Assembly (NCBI GenBank): GCA_023091735.1
Contig: JALKBU010000395.1
Location: 1 to 43,139 of the forward strand
Source: Trichomonas tenax
Taxonomy: Eukaryota > Parabasalia > Trichomonadida > Trichomonadidae
Length of the DNA stretch: 43,139 nt
Reading direction: 5' to 3'
In this document: piece after piece, positions 19,693 through 29,956 of the stretch
Layout of the letters: every line of letters starts with the position of its first letter
Position numbering within the stretch: the stretch's first letter is position 1
The notes under the pieces: generated by a model
What the model was told of the DNA's origin: nothing
Databases searched by the model: none
Seen by the model: the letters and a program-made list of their open reading frames with translations, nothing else
Made by a program: the position numbers and the translations under genes

Positions 19693-22575
19693 ATGGACGA
19701 AAACATGTTAATGGCTGCGGAAATACAGCAAATCTTTGATGTGATGATCAATGATCCCTCCAACAGCGGCCATTGTGTCGTCAGATTGAACGAAATCAAG
19801 CAAGATGCAAATGTGGCATTATCATCTTTCTGTATTTTGTTCTCTAGGCACTACCAAATGTTCCACATGATGACACAGATCAAAGATATTATAGTAAACA
19901 AGTGGATTAACGTTGACGATTCTGTTAAAAAATTCACAATGCAGACTTTATTAACGCAATTCACACAAATTATCAACGATGAAAATATTGTAAAGAGCCT
20001 TGTCACTGTATTGGTAACGATAAATAAGTATTTGGATGGACAATGGGAGGAATTAGATCAATTTATTTTAAGTTTGCATGAACACATTGATATATTTATC
20101 GCTTTCGTCTCAGAAATGGTTTTCACTCGTTTTTACAATTTTATTCTTACGAATCATGAAATAATTATTCAAATCTCGTTGGCTGGTTTGAATTCTACTA
20201 AATGGGAAACAAAAATCAAATCAATTTCAATAGTTGGTTTCCTTGTTGGTGTTGTTATGGATTCAAGCTTATTATCTGACCATATTAATTTAATTATTCA
20301 AAATTTAATGCAGTCAACGACATTAAACGAAGACGACTTCATGAAGTTATGGACAGAATTTAAGAATATTGCAGAGTTACTCGTTGTTGAAGATGAACAA
20401 AAAGTTTCAGTTGTACAAATCGCATTTGAAGCAGCTTCAACATTCCAAGGATCATCGATAGCGATGGCTTCACCTATTTTTGCCATCCAACCATATTTTG
20501 GAGGTCTTGGTGCAGAAACACTTGTTGAAATTCTTGATTTATTGTTTAACATTGCTGTTAACCAACTCACCAATGAGCAAGTTCTTCCAGATGTTCTGGA
20601 TCCGTTCTCAACAGCATCAGATTTCTATCCAGCAGATGAATATTATCAATTCATTAAAAGTAAAATGGAATCTGCTGATTTGAACGACGAATCGCAATTT
20701 GGTGTCTTTGTTGTTGCCTTTTGCATACTTAATTCAGTTTTTGACAAACTTGAATCAAGATTCAAATCAGATTTCGATTTTTATGTTTCAATCTTCCAAC
20801 ATTCAGCACAGAGCGGAAACACACTTCTTTTAACATGTGTCTGCGATATGATTAACAAATTTACTCCTGCTTTTGAAACGATTTTAGTCAACAATAATCT
20901 TTTCCTCGATATAACGATTTCTTGCATTGTTAGTGAAGACAGAACACTCCAGCATTCAGCAATCAATGCAGTTTTCAATGCTCTTGATTCAGTACATAGA
21001 CCTGTGTATGGAACATTCCAGAAATTATGGGTTTTGAATAGCAACATTCCACAGGCGATTTTAGGACAGTTCATGAGATTATTAGGAAAAAGTATTGAAG
21101 CAGAAAAGCGCGTTGACTCCGAATTACTTGCTGAATTGATTCCTACATTAGATAGCTGGCTACAGGATGAAGATACAGCAGTCGTTACAGGAGCAATTGC
21201 AATATCAATGATTTTAGTAAGTTTTGATGAATGCACTCATGAAGCGTTATTGCCATCACTTGCAAATGCAACACTTGCTGCCATTTGTAATACAGAGGAT
21301 GATGATCTTATGAAGACAGGTTTCAACTGCATTGCTGTTCTCGCAAAGACATTGAACCATAATTTCGTTCAGATATTGGAATCAATCATTCCAATGATAC
21401 AAGAAATAGCAATGAACGAAGAATCCGACAGATTTGTGAGATCACAAGCAGCACAAGCAATGAGCGAAATCGCATATTACACAAATTCACAAGAACTTCA
21501 AAGTCAATGCATTGCTTTGCTCGAAAACTCAATGAACAAAGATGACAAAATCATCAACATTTTCTTGAAGATATTACCAACTTGTTCTGCTTTCTTACCA
21601 TCGGAATCATTGCTGCATTTCATCAACCAAGCGTGCTCATTCATAAGGTGCTCAGTGAACGAAGATCTTATTGATGATGCAATCATTTGTCTGTTCAAGA
21701 TAATCCAGAAATTCAAAGGAGAATCTCTTGGCGAAGTTATTTCAATTTGCGCGAATCTTGTTTTCGATTATATCAGAGGAAATTGGACTATTCAAGCAGG
21801 GAAAGCACCAAATGAGGAATTGGATGAAGACAGCTTCACAACATTATGTCAGTTAATGGCTGAATTGTTCCGTGTTCCATTCGAAGGCAACATATCAATA
21901 TTAGAGTTTTTAGTTCAACTTTTATATAGAGAAGAAGTTGTTGACGCAATTATTGGAGTTTGCGCTTCCGCTTTACAATTTTGCGGAAGCATTCCACAGT
22001 TCAATGACGCTTTTGTTAGTGTTGGACTCCAATTATTAGTTGAAAAATTAGATATCGAAAAAATCCAAAACGAAAGTTTCTTTTTGAAGAATCTTTTAAC
22101 GAGTGGAGTAGTTCCAATTGAATTCTTTGCAGATAAAATCGCTGTTCTCCAAGCTTGGATAAACAGATGTGCACCAGCCAATGAGAATAATTTAGATGCT
22201 TTGACTTCAGTAGTTCAATTAATTTGGGTTTTGACAACTGCAGGATCTATGAATTATCTCCAAATTCTCAATCAAACATTCCAATTCTTCCCTCCAAGTG
22301 ATGTTGAAGACTTACCAGAGTTTATTGATATTCTTATGCCTTTGATATCGAATGAAGCAATAATATCAACAGTTCGTCCATTCATTGCTGGATCTATTGC
22401 AAGATTACTTGCAATCTCAGCCCTTCAATTAAACGGAGTTGGAATTACTGCTGAACAAATCTCAGCTGTTGTTGAGGCATCGAAAGCAAATATCGGCATT
22501 GATTTACTTGCTTCAGAGATCCAGAAGCTTAATAATCCAATTGGATCTCAGCGTGCTATGGCATTACTTCAATAA
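19693..22575 (+). CDS. Importin-beta/karyopherin-like HEAT protein
   Basis: A 960-residue all-helical protein, the normal length for importin-beta family receptors, which carry cargo through nuclear pores and bind RanGTP. The first 80 residues resemble an importin-beta N-terminal domain: a helix pair, then a segment ending IKDIIVNKW. The rest reads as successive HEAT-type helix pairs rich in Leu, Ile and acidic residues, including recognisable ones around 520-640 (for example FVRSQAAQAMSEIAYYTNS near 580). The arrangement looks closest to the importin-4/5 (Kap123/Kap121) branch, which often imports ribosomal proteins, fitting but not proved by its ribosomal neighbours. There is no sign of a frameshift. 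Another HEAT protein class remains possible. Confidence 0.68.
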   Translation: MDENMLMAAEIQQIFDVMINDPSNSGHCVVRLNEIKQDANVALSSFCILFSRHYQMFHMMTQIKDIIVNKWINVDDSVKKFTMQTLLTQFTQIINDENIVKSLVTVLVTINKYLDGQWEELDQFILSLHEHIDIFIAFVSEMVFTRFYNFILTNHEIIIQISLAGLNSTKWETKIKSISIVGFLVGVVMDSSLLSDHINLIIQNLMQSTTLNEDDFMKLWTEFKNIAELLVVEDEQKVSVVQIAFEAASTFQGSSIAMASPIFAIQPYFGGLGAETLVEILDLLFNIAVNQLTNEQVLPDVLDPFSTASDFYPADEYYQFIKSKMESADLNDESQFGVFVVAFCILNSVFDKLESRFKSDFDFYVSIFQHSAQSGNTLLLTCVCDMINKFTPAFETILVNNNLFLDITISCIVSEDRTLQHSAINAVFNALDSVHRPVYGTFQKLWVLNSNIPQAILGQFMRLLGKSIEAEKRVDSELLAELIPTLDSWLQDEDTAVVTGAIAISMILVSFDECTHEALLPSLANATLAAICNTEDDDLMKTGFNCIAVLAKTLNHNFVQILESIIPMIQEIAMNEESDRFVRSQAAQAMSEIAYYTNSQELQSQCIALLENSMNKDDKIINIFLKILPTCSAFLPSESLLHFINQACSFIRCSVNEDLIDDAIICLFKIIQKFKGESLGEVISICANLVFDYIRGNWTIQAGKAPNEELDEDSFTTLCQLMAELFRVPFEGNISILEFLVQLLYREEVVDAIIGVCASALQFCGSIPQFNDAFVSVGLQLLVEKLDIEKIQNESFFLKNLLTSGVVPIEFFADKIAVLQAWINRCAPANENNLDALTSVVQLIWVLTTAGSMNYLQILNQTFQFFPPSDVEDLPEFIDILMPLISNEAIISTVRPFIAGSIARLLAISALQLNGVGITAEQISAVVEASKANIGIDLLASEIQKLNNPIGSQRAMALLQ

Positions 22576-22856
22576 CTTTTTATTTGTTTACTATCATAAA
22601 GAATTAGAGTTTTTTGTTCATCTACTATTTTCTTCTCAAACATTCATCAGATGATATGAAAATCATCAAAATTTCTAAGAATTCTAAACCTCGCATCAAA
22701 TGGACTTTTTACGCTCATTCCAGAGAATGACGGATTCACTCAAACCAGAAATTTATTCTAAAATCTTAATTTACCAATCTTCATATAAGGTTCAATGTCT
22801 TACAATTGAAGTATTTTCAACACACACAAACTTTGTCCGAAAATGCCGCTATTATT
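22576..22856. other. Short intergenic DNA
   Basis: The 3' flank of the importin-like gene. Nothing supported beyond an open frame that continues into the membrane-protein remnant downstream. Confidence 0.5.
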
Positions 22857-23593
22857 ATGCCTGAGATATCTCACATATATGATGTTATCAATTCAACAGA
22901 TCTCTCTAATGTTATGAATCATTCATATGCAACAGCAATTAATAATGGTAATGGAAATACATCATCTATTCCATCTCCAACCACATTTATATATGTAGCA
23001 ACACCTATCACAAGATCACCGTCAGGAAGCTATTCGTATAAACCGCCTACAAAATTCTTTAAAACACCTCCAACTAGAACAATTGTACCATTTGAAACTC
23101 GGCTTGTCTCTCTAGATTTATCACCTGCAGCAACGCCATCAACGACGCCTGCAATAACAGTGTAATCCGTGATGAAACAATAATCTTCGAGATCAATTAC
23201 ATTGTCAAATCGACGGATGTTGCTATCAATGTCGAGACGGACGTGGTTTTGTACTACGACATCCAGATCGTCGACCCAGACGTGCAACAGAACAACAAGA
23301 AGAGCAACGTCCCTATCATCGCCGGTACATCTGCCGCAAGTGTCGTCATCCTCGTCATCATCTGTGTCATCGGGTTCATCTTCGTGAGACGATCGTCTCC
23401 CCTCTTGTTGTGTCGACAATACCTAAAACCTGCAATTTTGTCCATTTTGCTTTATTTACTTTTTGAGATGTTTATTTTTTCTTGCATAAATTTTTCGTTT
23501 TTTTTTTTTTTTTTTTCAAAATCCTGTTTTTTTCAGATAAGTATGCGGCACTTTTCACAATATAAATATAAAGATTTTTATAGTGCATTATAG
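22857..23593 (+). pseudogene. Frameshifted type I membrane surface-protein remnant
   Basis: Frame one (22857-23165) encodes a Ser/Thr/Pro-rich stretch with blocks such as KFFKTPPTRTIVPFETR, like the stalk that precedes the membrane anchor in many trichomonad surface proteins. A second frame, open from about 23083 and well-biased in codon use from about 23170, encodes an extracellular part followed by a single membrane helix (VPIIAGTSAASVVILVIICV, about 23303-23362, continuing to IGFIFVRR). The two frames overlap, and each is closed where the other carries the likely product, so one gene has been split by a frameshift near 23085-23165. Past the helix the frame runs into T-rich noise up to 23593, so the original end is unclear. 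No trichomonad intron signals were seen that could join the frames. Confidence 0.5.
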
Positions 23594-24281
23594 AGCATTT
23601 TAGCCCTGCAATCTTTCTACTCATTAAAAGTAGAAACCCTGATTAGTTCCCCCTCAAGATTTCAAGGTTAGGGGCTTCAACCATGTAAACTACACAATTG
23701 GGGGACTTTAGATTTTGCGGGCACTATAATTAATTATCAGCGTAATGATATCTTGTTGTCTGTGCATTATCATAACTCATCGATTGCAATGTGATATTAA
23801 AGTTTCTACAACATTTAGTCAAGGACTTATATTTTCATTCATAATATTGAACGGTAACCTTCTATTTTAATAACACCATTATCATTGACAGGCAACGGAG
23901 AGTACGAATTTATGTAACATAGATCAAAACCTTCAAACATTCTAAGTCGATCGAAATAAATCTCAAAATTGGGCATAATCTTCGTTACAGGTTTAATATA
24001 CAGCCTTTCAGTATCGAAATTTAGCGATGAGCATTTCAGTAAAATCGGCAAAATTTTTGAAATGCTTATTTAATCATTTATAGTGAAAGAAAATAATCCA
24101 AAGATGATAATAATTACGGTGATGTGGAAAAAAATGGTCAAAAAGGTAATTTTTTCAAAACCAGTTTTGACAGTCTTTCAATTTTGTTTTAAAGGCAAAA
24201 TCTTCGCGAATTCAATTTTTTTTTCAAAAGTTTGAGAAAAACCGTCACAAATGATTTAAAAAATTTACATTAAAAAATTTG
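23594..24281. other. Intergenic DNA, possible gene fragment on minus strand
   Basis: Mostly AT-rich. A minus-strand open stretch at 23839-24051 (70 residues, including FEGFDLCYINSYSPLPVND) has protein-like composition but no family I can name; it may be a decayed fragment. CCCCCT and GGGG runs occur at 23650-23710. Confidence 0.35.
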
Positions 24282-26612
24282 ATGACAGAAACAACAAATG
24301 AGCCATCCATAATTGATGGAAACAAACCAGTTCCTTTCCAGACAAGTGGTGGCAGTAATATTGGAGCCCATGTTTGGAATGAAATTACAAAAGATGTGAT
24401 TATTGAGGGTAAATATGATGATAATGGAACAAATACGCCAAAGAAGTTCAAGAGAACGCACAAGCTGCCAGTAAATCAGCCCAGAGAGAAGAAAGAAAAG
24501 GAGATCGTGATTGAAGACCAGTTTAACGATGATATTAATAAGGAAAAGCCAGAGACAGTCGATGAAGACGCAGTTTCCCACATAGAAAAGAAGAAAGTTC
24601 CAACACCACAGCCAGTTATCATCGAAGAAGATGAAAAGAACGATTTCCAGCCAAATGAGTACCAGAAGAAGGCAGCCAGCGCTTGGATGAACATTACCCG
24701 AGAAGTTAGAGTCGAAGGTGAATATGATGATGTTGGAGATGTTGTTCCTAAGGAATTAAGGCATTCCCATCTTTCTCCCAAACCTCAAGTTCGTGAGAAG
24801 AAGCCTCGTAAAATCCCAGAAATCGAGGACGAATTCAATGGTGATTTTAATAAAGAGATGGAAGAGACGAACGAGGACGAGGAAACAGTTTCTTATATCG
24901 AGAAGAAGAAGTTGCCAGCTCCTCAGCCAGTTATTATTGAAGAGCAAGAAAAGAACACTTTCACGCCGACAGAGCACGAAAAGAAGGCTGCATCTGCTTG
25001 GACTAATATTACAAGGGAGGTCAGAGTCGAGGGCGAATATGATGATGTCGGAGATGTCGTTCCTAAAGAATTAAGACATTCACATCCATCACCAAAGCCT
25101 CCGAAACACGAAAAGAAGGCCAAAAAGATCCCAGAGATCGAGGATGAGTTCAACGACGAAATCAACAAGGAGAAGGAAGAAGCTCAAGAGGAAGAAGCAG
25201 TTTCTTACATCGAAAAGAAGAAGCTTCCAGCTCCACAGCCTGTTGTTATTGAAGAGCAAGAAAAGAACACTTTCACGCCGACAGAGCACGAAAAGAAGGC
25301 TGCATCTGCTTGGAAAAACATCACTCGTGAAGTCAGAGTTGAGGGTGAATACGACGACGTTGGAGATGTTGTCTCTAAGTCTCTCAGATATTCACATCCA
25401 TCACCAAAGCCTCCGAAACATGAGAAGAAGGCCAGAAAGATCCCAGAGATCGAGGATGAGTTCAATGACGATATCAACGCTGAAAAGCCAGAAGTCGTTG
25501 ACAATGATCCAGTTTCTCACATCGAGAAGAAGAAGCTTCCAGCTCCACAGCCAGTCATCATCGAAGAAGATGAGAAGAACACATTTACACCAACAGAGCA
25601 CGAGAAGAAAGCCGCCAGCGCATGGACAAACATCACTCGCGAAGTCAGAGTTGATGGCGAATACGATGATGTTGGTGATGTCGTTTCCAAGTCTCTCAGA
25701 CACTCCCATCCATCTCCTCGCCCACCGAAGCACGAGAAGAAGGCAAGGAAGAACTCGATGAGCAACGAAATCGAGGACGAGTTCAACGATGAGATCAACA
25801 ACGAGAAACCAGAAGTTGTTGACAACGATCCAGTCTCTCATATCCAGAAGAAGAGACTCCAGGAGCCAAAGCCTGTCGTCATCGAAGAAGATGAGCAGTC
25901 TCCATATCCTCAGGTTAACAATGCCAATGCTGAGAAGGCAAAGAAGGTCTGGAACATCATCTCAAGAGAGGTGAGAATCGAGGGCGAGTACAACGATGAT
26001 GAAGATTATCAGAACCTTCCAAAGAACCTCAAGGGAACTCACAAGCACCCAGTTTATATTCCAAATGGTCAGCGCATCAACAACAACGTCAAGAACAAAG
26101 ATGAGTTCATTGACGATGATGAGATTGACGGATCGCCTCCATCAAGGCCGAAGAGCGTTCCTCCAAAGTTCAACAATGTCGACCAGGAGCTCACTGAGGA
26201 AGAGATGGCAAACATCGCTGCCACGGTGACGTGCAGAGGACTCGATCCAGAGATGTTGCCAGAAGACTCAGTCTCTGACCTTCCAAAGGTTGCTTGCAAG
26301 GAGTGCCACATGGTCCCTCTCAAGCACACCGACAAGGCACCGCTATTCACACCAGAGGAGAGGCAGCAGAAGAGAAAGGAGCAGAATAAGAGACTCCTCG
26401 CTGAGATTAAGGCCGGAAAGGTCGACAAGGAGAGGCTCCATAAGGAGCGCGCTGAGATCGAAGAAGATCGCAGAAGGAGAGTTGCAGGCATCAAGGAAAA
26501 GATGGCGAAGAGAGGAGGCCAATCGGCTACACCAGAGCAGAAGCAGGCAGCTTTAGCTGCTGCCAAGGCTTTGAAGGACGCTTGGGCATTATTAAAGAGC
26601 AAACAACATTAG
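24282..26612 (+). CDS. Acidic tandem-repeat protein of unknown family
   Basis: A 776-residue highly charged protein with no membrane segment or signal peptide. About six repeats of 103-109 residues make up residues 29-615. Each opens with a conserved Trp in (A)SAWxNITREVRVEGEYDD, then VGDVV.K.LRHSHPSP.PP, a basic EKKARKIPE, an acidic EIEDEFND.IN.EKPE, VSHIEKKKLPAPQPVIIEE, and finally EKNTFTPTEHEKKA. A single CKEC pair lies near residue 678. The C-terminus (about 685-776) is a long charged helix (RQQKRKEQNKRLLAEIKAGK) ending in an Ala-rich helix. I do not recognise it. The repeat plus coiled-coil layout suggests a structural or scaffold protein, possibly of the trichomonad cytoskeleton, but that is inference. 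The start is the ATG at 24282. GC-rich codons suggest strong expression. Confidence 0.85.
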   Translation: MTETTNEPSIIDGNKPVPFQTSGGSNIGAHVWNEITKDVIIEGKYDDNGTNTPKKFKRTHKLPVNQPREKKEKEIVIEDQFNDDINKEKPETVDEDAVSHIEKKKVPTPQPVIIEEDEKNDFQPNEYQKKAASAWMNITREVRVEGEYDDVGDVVPKELRHSHLSPKPQVREKKPRKIPEIEDEFNGDFNKEMEETNEDEETVSYIEKKKLPAPQPVIIEEQEKNTFTPTEHEKKAASAWTNITREVRVEGEYDDVGDVVPKELRHSHPSPKPPKHEKKAKKIPEIEDEFNDEINKEKEEAQEEEAVSYIEKKKLPAPQPVVIEEQEKNTFTPTEHEKKAASAWKNITREVRVEGEYDDVGDVVSKSLRYSHPSPKPPKHEKKARKIPEIEDEFNDDINAEKPEVVDNDPVSHIEKKKLPAPQPVIIEEDEKNTFTPTEHEKKAASAWTNITREVRVDGEYDDVGDVVSKSLRHSHPSPRPPKHEKKARKNSMSNEIEDEFNDEINNEKPEVVDNDPVSHIQKKRLQEPKPVVIEEDEQSPYPQVNNANAEKAKKVWNIISREVRIEGEYNDDEDYQNLPKNLKGTHKHPVYIPNGQRINNNVKNKDEFIDDDEIDGSPPSRPKSVPPKFNNVDQELTEEEMANIAATVTCRGLDPEMLPEDSVSDLPKVACKECHMVPLKHTDKAPLFTPEERQQKRKEQNKRLLAEIKAGKVDKERLHKERAEIEEDRRRRVAGIKEKMAKRGGQSATPEQKQAALAAAKALKDAWALLKSKQH
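24366..26130 (+). repeat. Tandem coding repeats, about 312 bp each
   Basis: The repeat-opening Trp codons lie at 24375, 24684, about 24999, 25311, 25623 and 25950, giving spacings of 309, 315, 312, 312 and 327 bp. Copies two to five are close in both DNA and protein, while the first and last are diverged. This fits expansion from the middle by unequal exchange with preservation of reading frame. Confidence 0.9.
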
Positions 26613-26739
26613 ATTTTGATTGATAGGAATAAAATTCCGCGGTTTATTTATTTTTAATAAAAAAGTATCATTATTTTGTTTTGTTTTTAATTTAGTTTTT
26701 CGATTTCTTCTACGATTTCATTCTGAGGCTCAATCAATC

Positions 26740-28319
26740 GATGAACTTGGAGATAAAAGGTATTACCAAAACAATGCGCTCACGGATATTTACATTAATG
26801 GAGAAAATAATACAATTGGAAATTATGCATTTTTTGAATGTAAATTATTAGTAAAGGTGACCGCATCTAATAAAATAACTATAATTGAACGATCAGTTTT
26901 TTATTTTTGTCAAAATTAATTTTCCAGCTGTAGAAAATATAAGTCTATATGCTTTTTCCACAAGCTTTCCTTAGTTGAGCTTCCTAAGGTGAAAGAGATA
27001 GGAGAAAATGTCTTTGAGTATTGTCGTTCATTAACAGATATTTCATTGAATGAGTTGGTAAATTATTCTTCTCAAATTATTCATCCATCATTAACAACTA
27101 TTAATCTCCCAAATGCAGTTGAAATAGGAAATGAAGCCTTTAGAAGTCTACATCTTGTTTCAATTAGCATTCCTAATGTCAAAAAAAAAAAAAAAAAAAA
27201 TCAAAAGAAATGCGTTTCTAGCTTGCAGAAATTTATCTTATTTATCAGCGCCGAGTTGCACAGAGATAGAAAATGGAGCTTTTACCAATACACATAATTT
27301 AACAGTTTTGTAATTCGCTTCATTGACAGAAATTATGCCATTCACATTCTCTCCTGATTATATATCTCCTTATGATGATAATAAATTACATTTTCGAAAT
27401 TTTATTGCACCGAAATTGCAATTTATTCATAAAAATGCCTGTGAAAATTTTATAAGTCTTGAGAGCATTGAATTTTATGAGCTTCACACAATTGATGATA
27501 ATGCTTTTTCATCTTGCTACAATTTGATGTCAATTACTGTTCCAAATGTTTCGGTTATTGGTTCATCTGCATTTTACTATTGCAAAAAAAGTATATAGTG
27601 TTGATCTGCCAAAAATTACAACGATTAGTTACGGTGCGTTTCATTATTGTGGAAATCTTTCAGTGATTAACTTCCCAACAGTCACTTATGTTGGAGATTA
27701 TGCTTTTGGCGAATGTAGGCAATTTTCAAATTTTCCATATTTTCAGAACTGTGCAAATATTGGCTTGAATGCATTTTCCAATACAGGATTAGTTGTCCCT
27801 AGAAATTTAATTATTAAGGGAGGTGAATTTATTGGAAGCGGTAATTTTAGGCATAAGAGTATTGAAACTCTTACAATCCTTGAAGAAGAAACTCGAATCT
27901 ATTATGGCGCTTTTTCGTATAACGAACTTTTACACACCATAAATTTACCAAGTTGTACAGTTGAATCTGATGCATTTCAAAATTGCTTCAATATAAAAAC
28001 ACTCAATTTGTCCAATGCTGCTGATCTTAGTGATGGTACTTTTGCTTATATCCGTTTATGCGTATTTTATTCCAGAACCGTCTACTGCGTTGATGAAGTG
28101 ACTATAAAAGTAATACAGCGCATTCAGAAAGCTATATTTGTAACTGATAATTATCATTACGAAACATTCTGCGAATCAAAAATAAAATTTGGATTTGATA
28201 ATGAATGTCCAATAATTATTGACCCACAAAACATAACTTTTCTTGAAGCTACTTGTGAAACAAATTACTTAACAATCAAACCCCACATTTTATCTCTAGT
28301 AATAAATCACTCTCCTTAA
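26740..28319 (+). pseudogene. BspA-like (LRR_5) gene, decayed, copy 1
   Basis: LRR_5-type repeats with the BspA pattern L..I.lp.v..Ig..aF..C run through the whole stretch, for example IGNYAFFEC, IGENVFEYC, IGNEAFRS, IGSSAFYYCKK and VGDYAFGEC. Trichomonads carry hundreds of such genes, some encoding surface proteins. Here the repeats move between frames at about 26919, near a T5 run at 26949, at an A20 run (27181-27200), near 27313 and at an A7 run near 27588. The last part (27600-28319) is a clean 240-residue frame with no membrane helix at its end. Homopolymer errors in the assembly are an alternative explanation for some of the breaks. Confidence 0.82.
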
Positions 28320-28630
28320 TTTTTCATTCATGAATGTCGTTTTATTTAATAAAAATTTAAATTCTTGACAAAAGCGACACACTTTGAAAAGTTTACAAAA
28401 GTAACTTTTCTAAAATGGTTAACTTTTGTATCAAGAATGGAATTATTCAACACCACGATTATTTTCAATTCAAAAAGAATCGTTTTAAAAATGAAAATAA
28501 TCATTATTTAAAACGATTGGAAAAGTTTAAATTTGCCAAAATAAATATGTCAATTTGACATTTGACGGCAAATGTATAAAAACCGACGTAATTTAATTAC
28601 AAAACAATTTTTTCTTTCTATAACATAAAG

Positions 28631-29956
28631 ATGTTCAAGAAGTTTCAGAATATGAAAGATATCAGTGGAGCAACAACGAGGAATTTGTTGACATCTTTAT
28701 AAATGGGACTCAAAATTTAATCGGTCAATATTGTTTCGAAAGTTGTCCAAATTTAAGAAGCATAAATGTATCAGATGCAATAATAATTGTGGATAGCAAT
28801 GCATTTTTTAATTGTTTTTTTTTTTCTTGAATCAATAACATTTAGTTTTTTTGGATTCTAAAAGGGGTGGTGCATTTGCGGATTATATTAATCTTAAATC
28901 AATAAACATAGAAGGTGTTGATTATATTCAATCGGATGCTTTTAAAAATGCACTTCTTTGAAAGAGTTAACTTTATTTAGGACTGAATCCATATTATCCA
29001 AAGCTTTTTCAAATTGCTCGCAATTGACTAAAGTAATTTTGAACACTAGATATGGTTATGCTGGTTCATTTTTCAAATGCAATATCACAAATGCAACTGT
29101 TTATGTTTTTTTTTTTCAAATTTTCGAAAAATGTTTGAACCAACTTTGCAAACAATCAGTTTACCTGACACGGTTAAAATTTCAGCAAAACTTTCCTGAA
29201 TTCCTATAATTTATCTGAAATATCTATTTAGCTGTTAACTTCTATAAAAGTGATTCTTTCCCTCTTTGCAATATCCAAAACGCTACAGTTTATGGTGTTC
29301 AAATATATAACAAACTATTCGGACCCTCTTTGGTGAGCATAAGTCTACCAGAAACTGTTCAAATTTCAACTCGAGCATTCGAAAATTGCATTAATTTGGC
29401 TTTTGTATATTTCCCAAAACTTTCAATTATTGATGAATATGCGTTTAAAAAACTGTTCTTCTTTAACTGAATTAATTTTATATAATATCACAAATATAAA
29501 AACAGATGCTTTCGCAAATTGTAATATTTGAAATGTAACATTAATTCAAACACCTGTAATAGGAAAATGGAATCTTCCTCTATCTACTGTATATATCAAT
29601 TTGCCAGACACCACTCAAATAAACGCAAATGGACTTTATTAACTATCCAACCTTCAGGAAATTTATGCGCCAAATCTTCAAACAATTGATTCATACGGTT
29701 TAAGTTCTTGTTCCTCAATTGTTAGTTTAAACTTCCAAAATTTATTGAATGTTGGAAGTAATGCTTTTTCTTTTTGTACATCACTGAAATAATAAATTTA
29801 CCTTCTTTAACATCAATAGGAGATTATGCATTTAGTTCTTGCTCTTCATTAATTTATTTCAATTTGTCTAATGTAGAAACTATTGGATCACACGCATTTG
29901 TTGAATGCAATAATCTTGAAAGTTTTGATGCTCCAAAGCTCCAATTGATAAAATGA
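28631..29956 (+). pseudogene. BspA-like (LRR_5) gene, decayed, copy 2
   Basis: A second LRR_5 series starts just after 28631 and is more broken than the first. Recognisable units include IGQYCFESCPNL, DSNAFFNC, SKAFSNCSQLTKV, STRAFENCINL, IDEYAFKK, VGSNAFSFCTSL, IGDYAFSSCSSL and IGSHAFVECNNL, spread over all three frames with several stops. Breaks again lie at homopolymers, such as a T-run near 28816-28827 and another at 29105-29117. About 310 bp of AT-rich DNA separate it from copy 1, so it is probably a separate gene. Only the longest intact parts (for example 29774-29956) remain open. Confidence 0.78.

Noticed and set aside
23030..23419. 129-residue minus-strand frame over the membrane-protein remnant
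   Set aside because: Its Asp/Val-rich sequence is the reverse reading of GTC/ATC codons in the membrane helix; the plus strand gives a real helix.
25205..26602. Several long open frames antisense to, or out of frame with, the repeat protein
   Set aside because: They are Ser/Phe- or Arg-rich mirror readings of the repeats and recur with the repeat period, so they are shadows.
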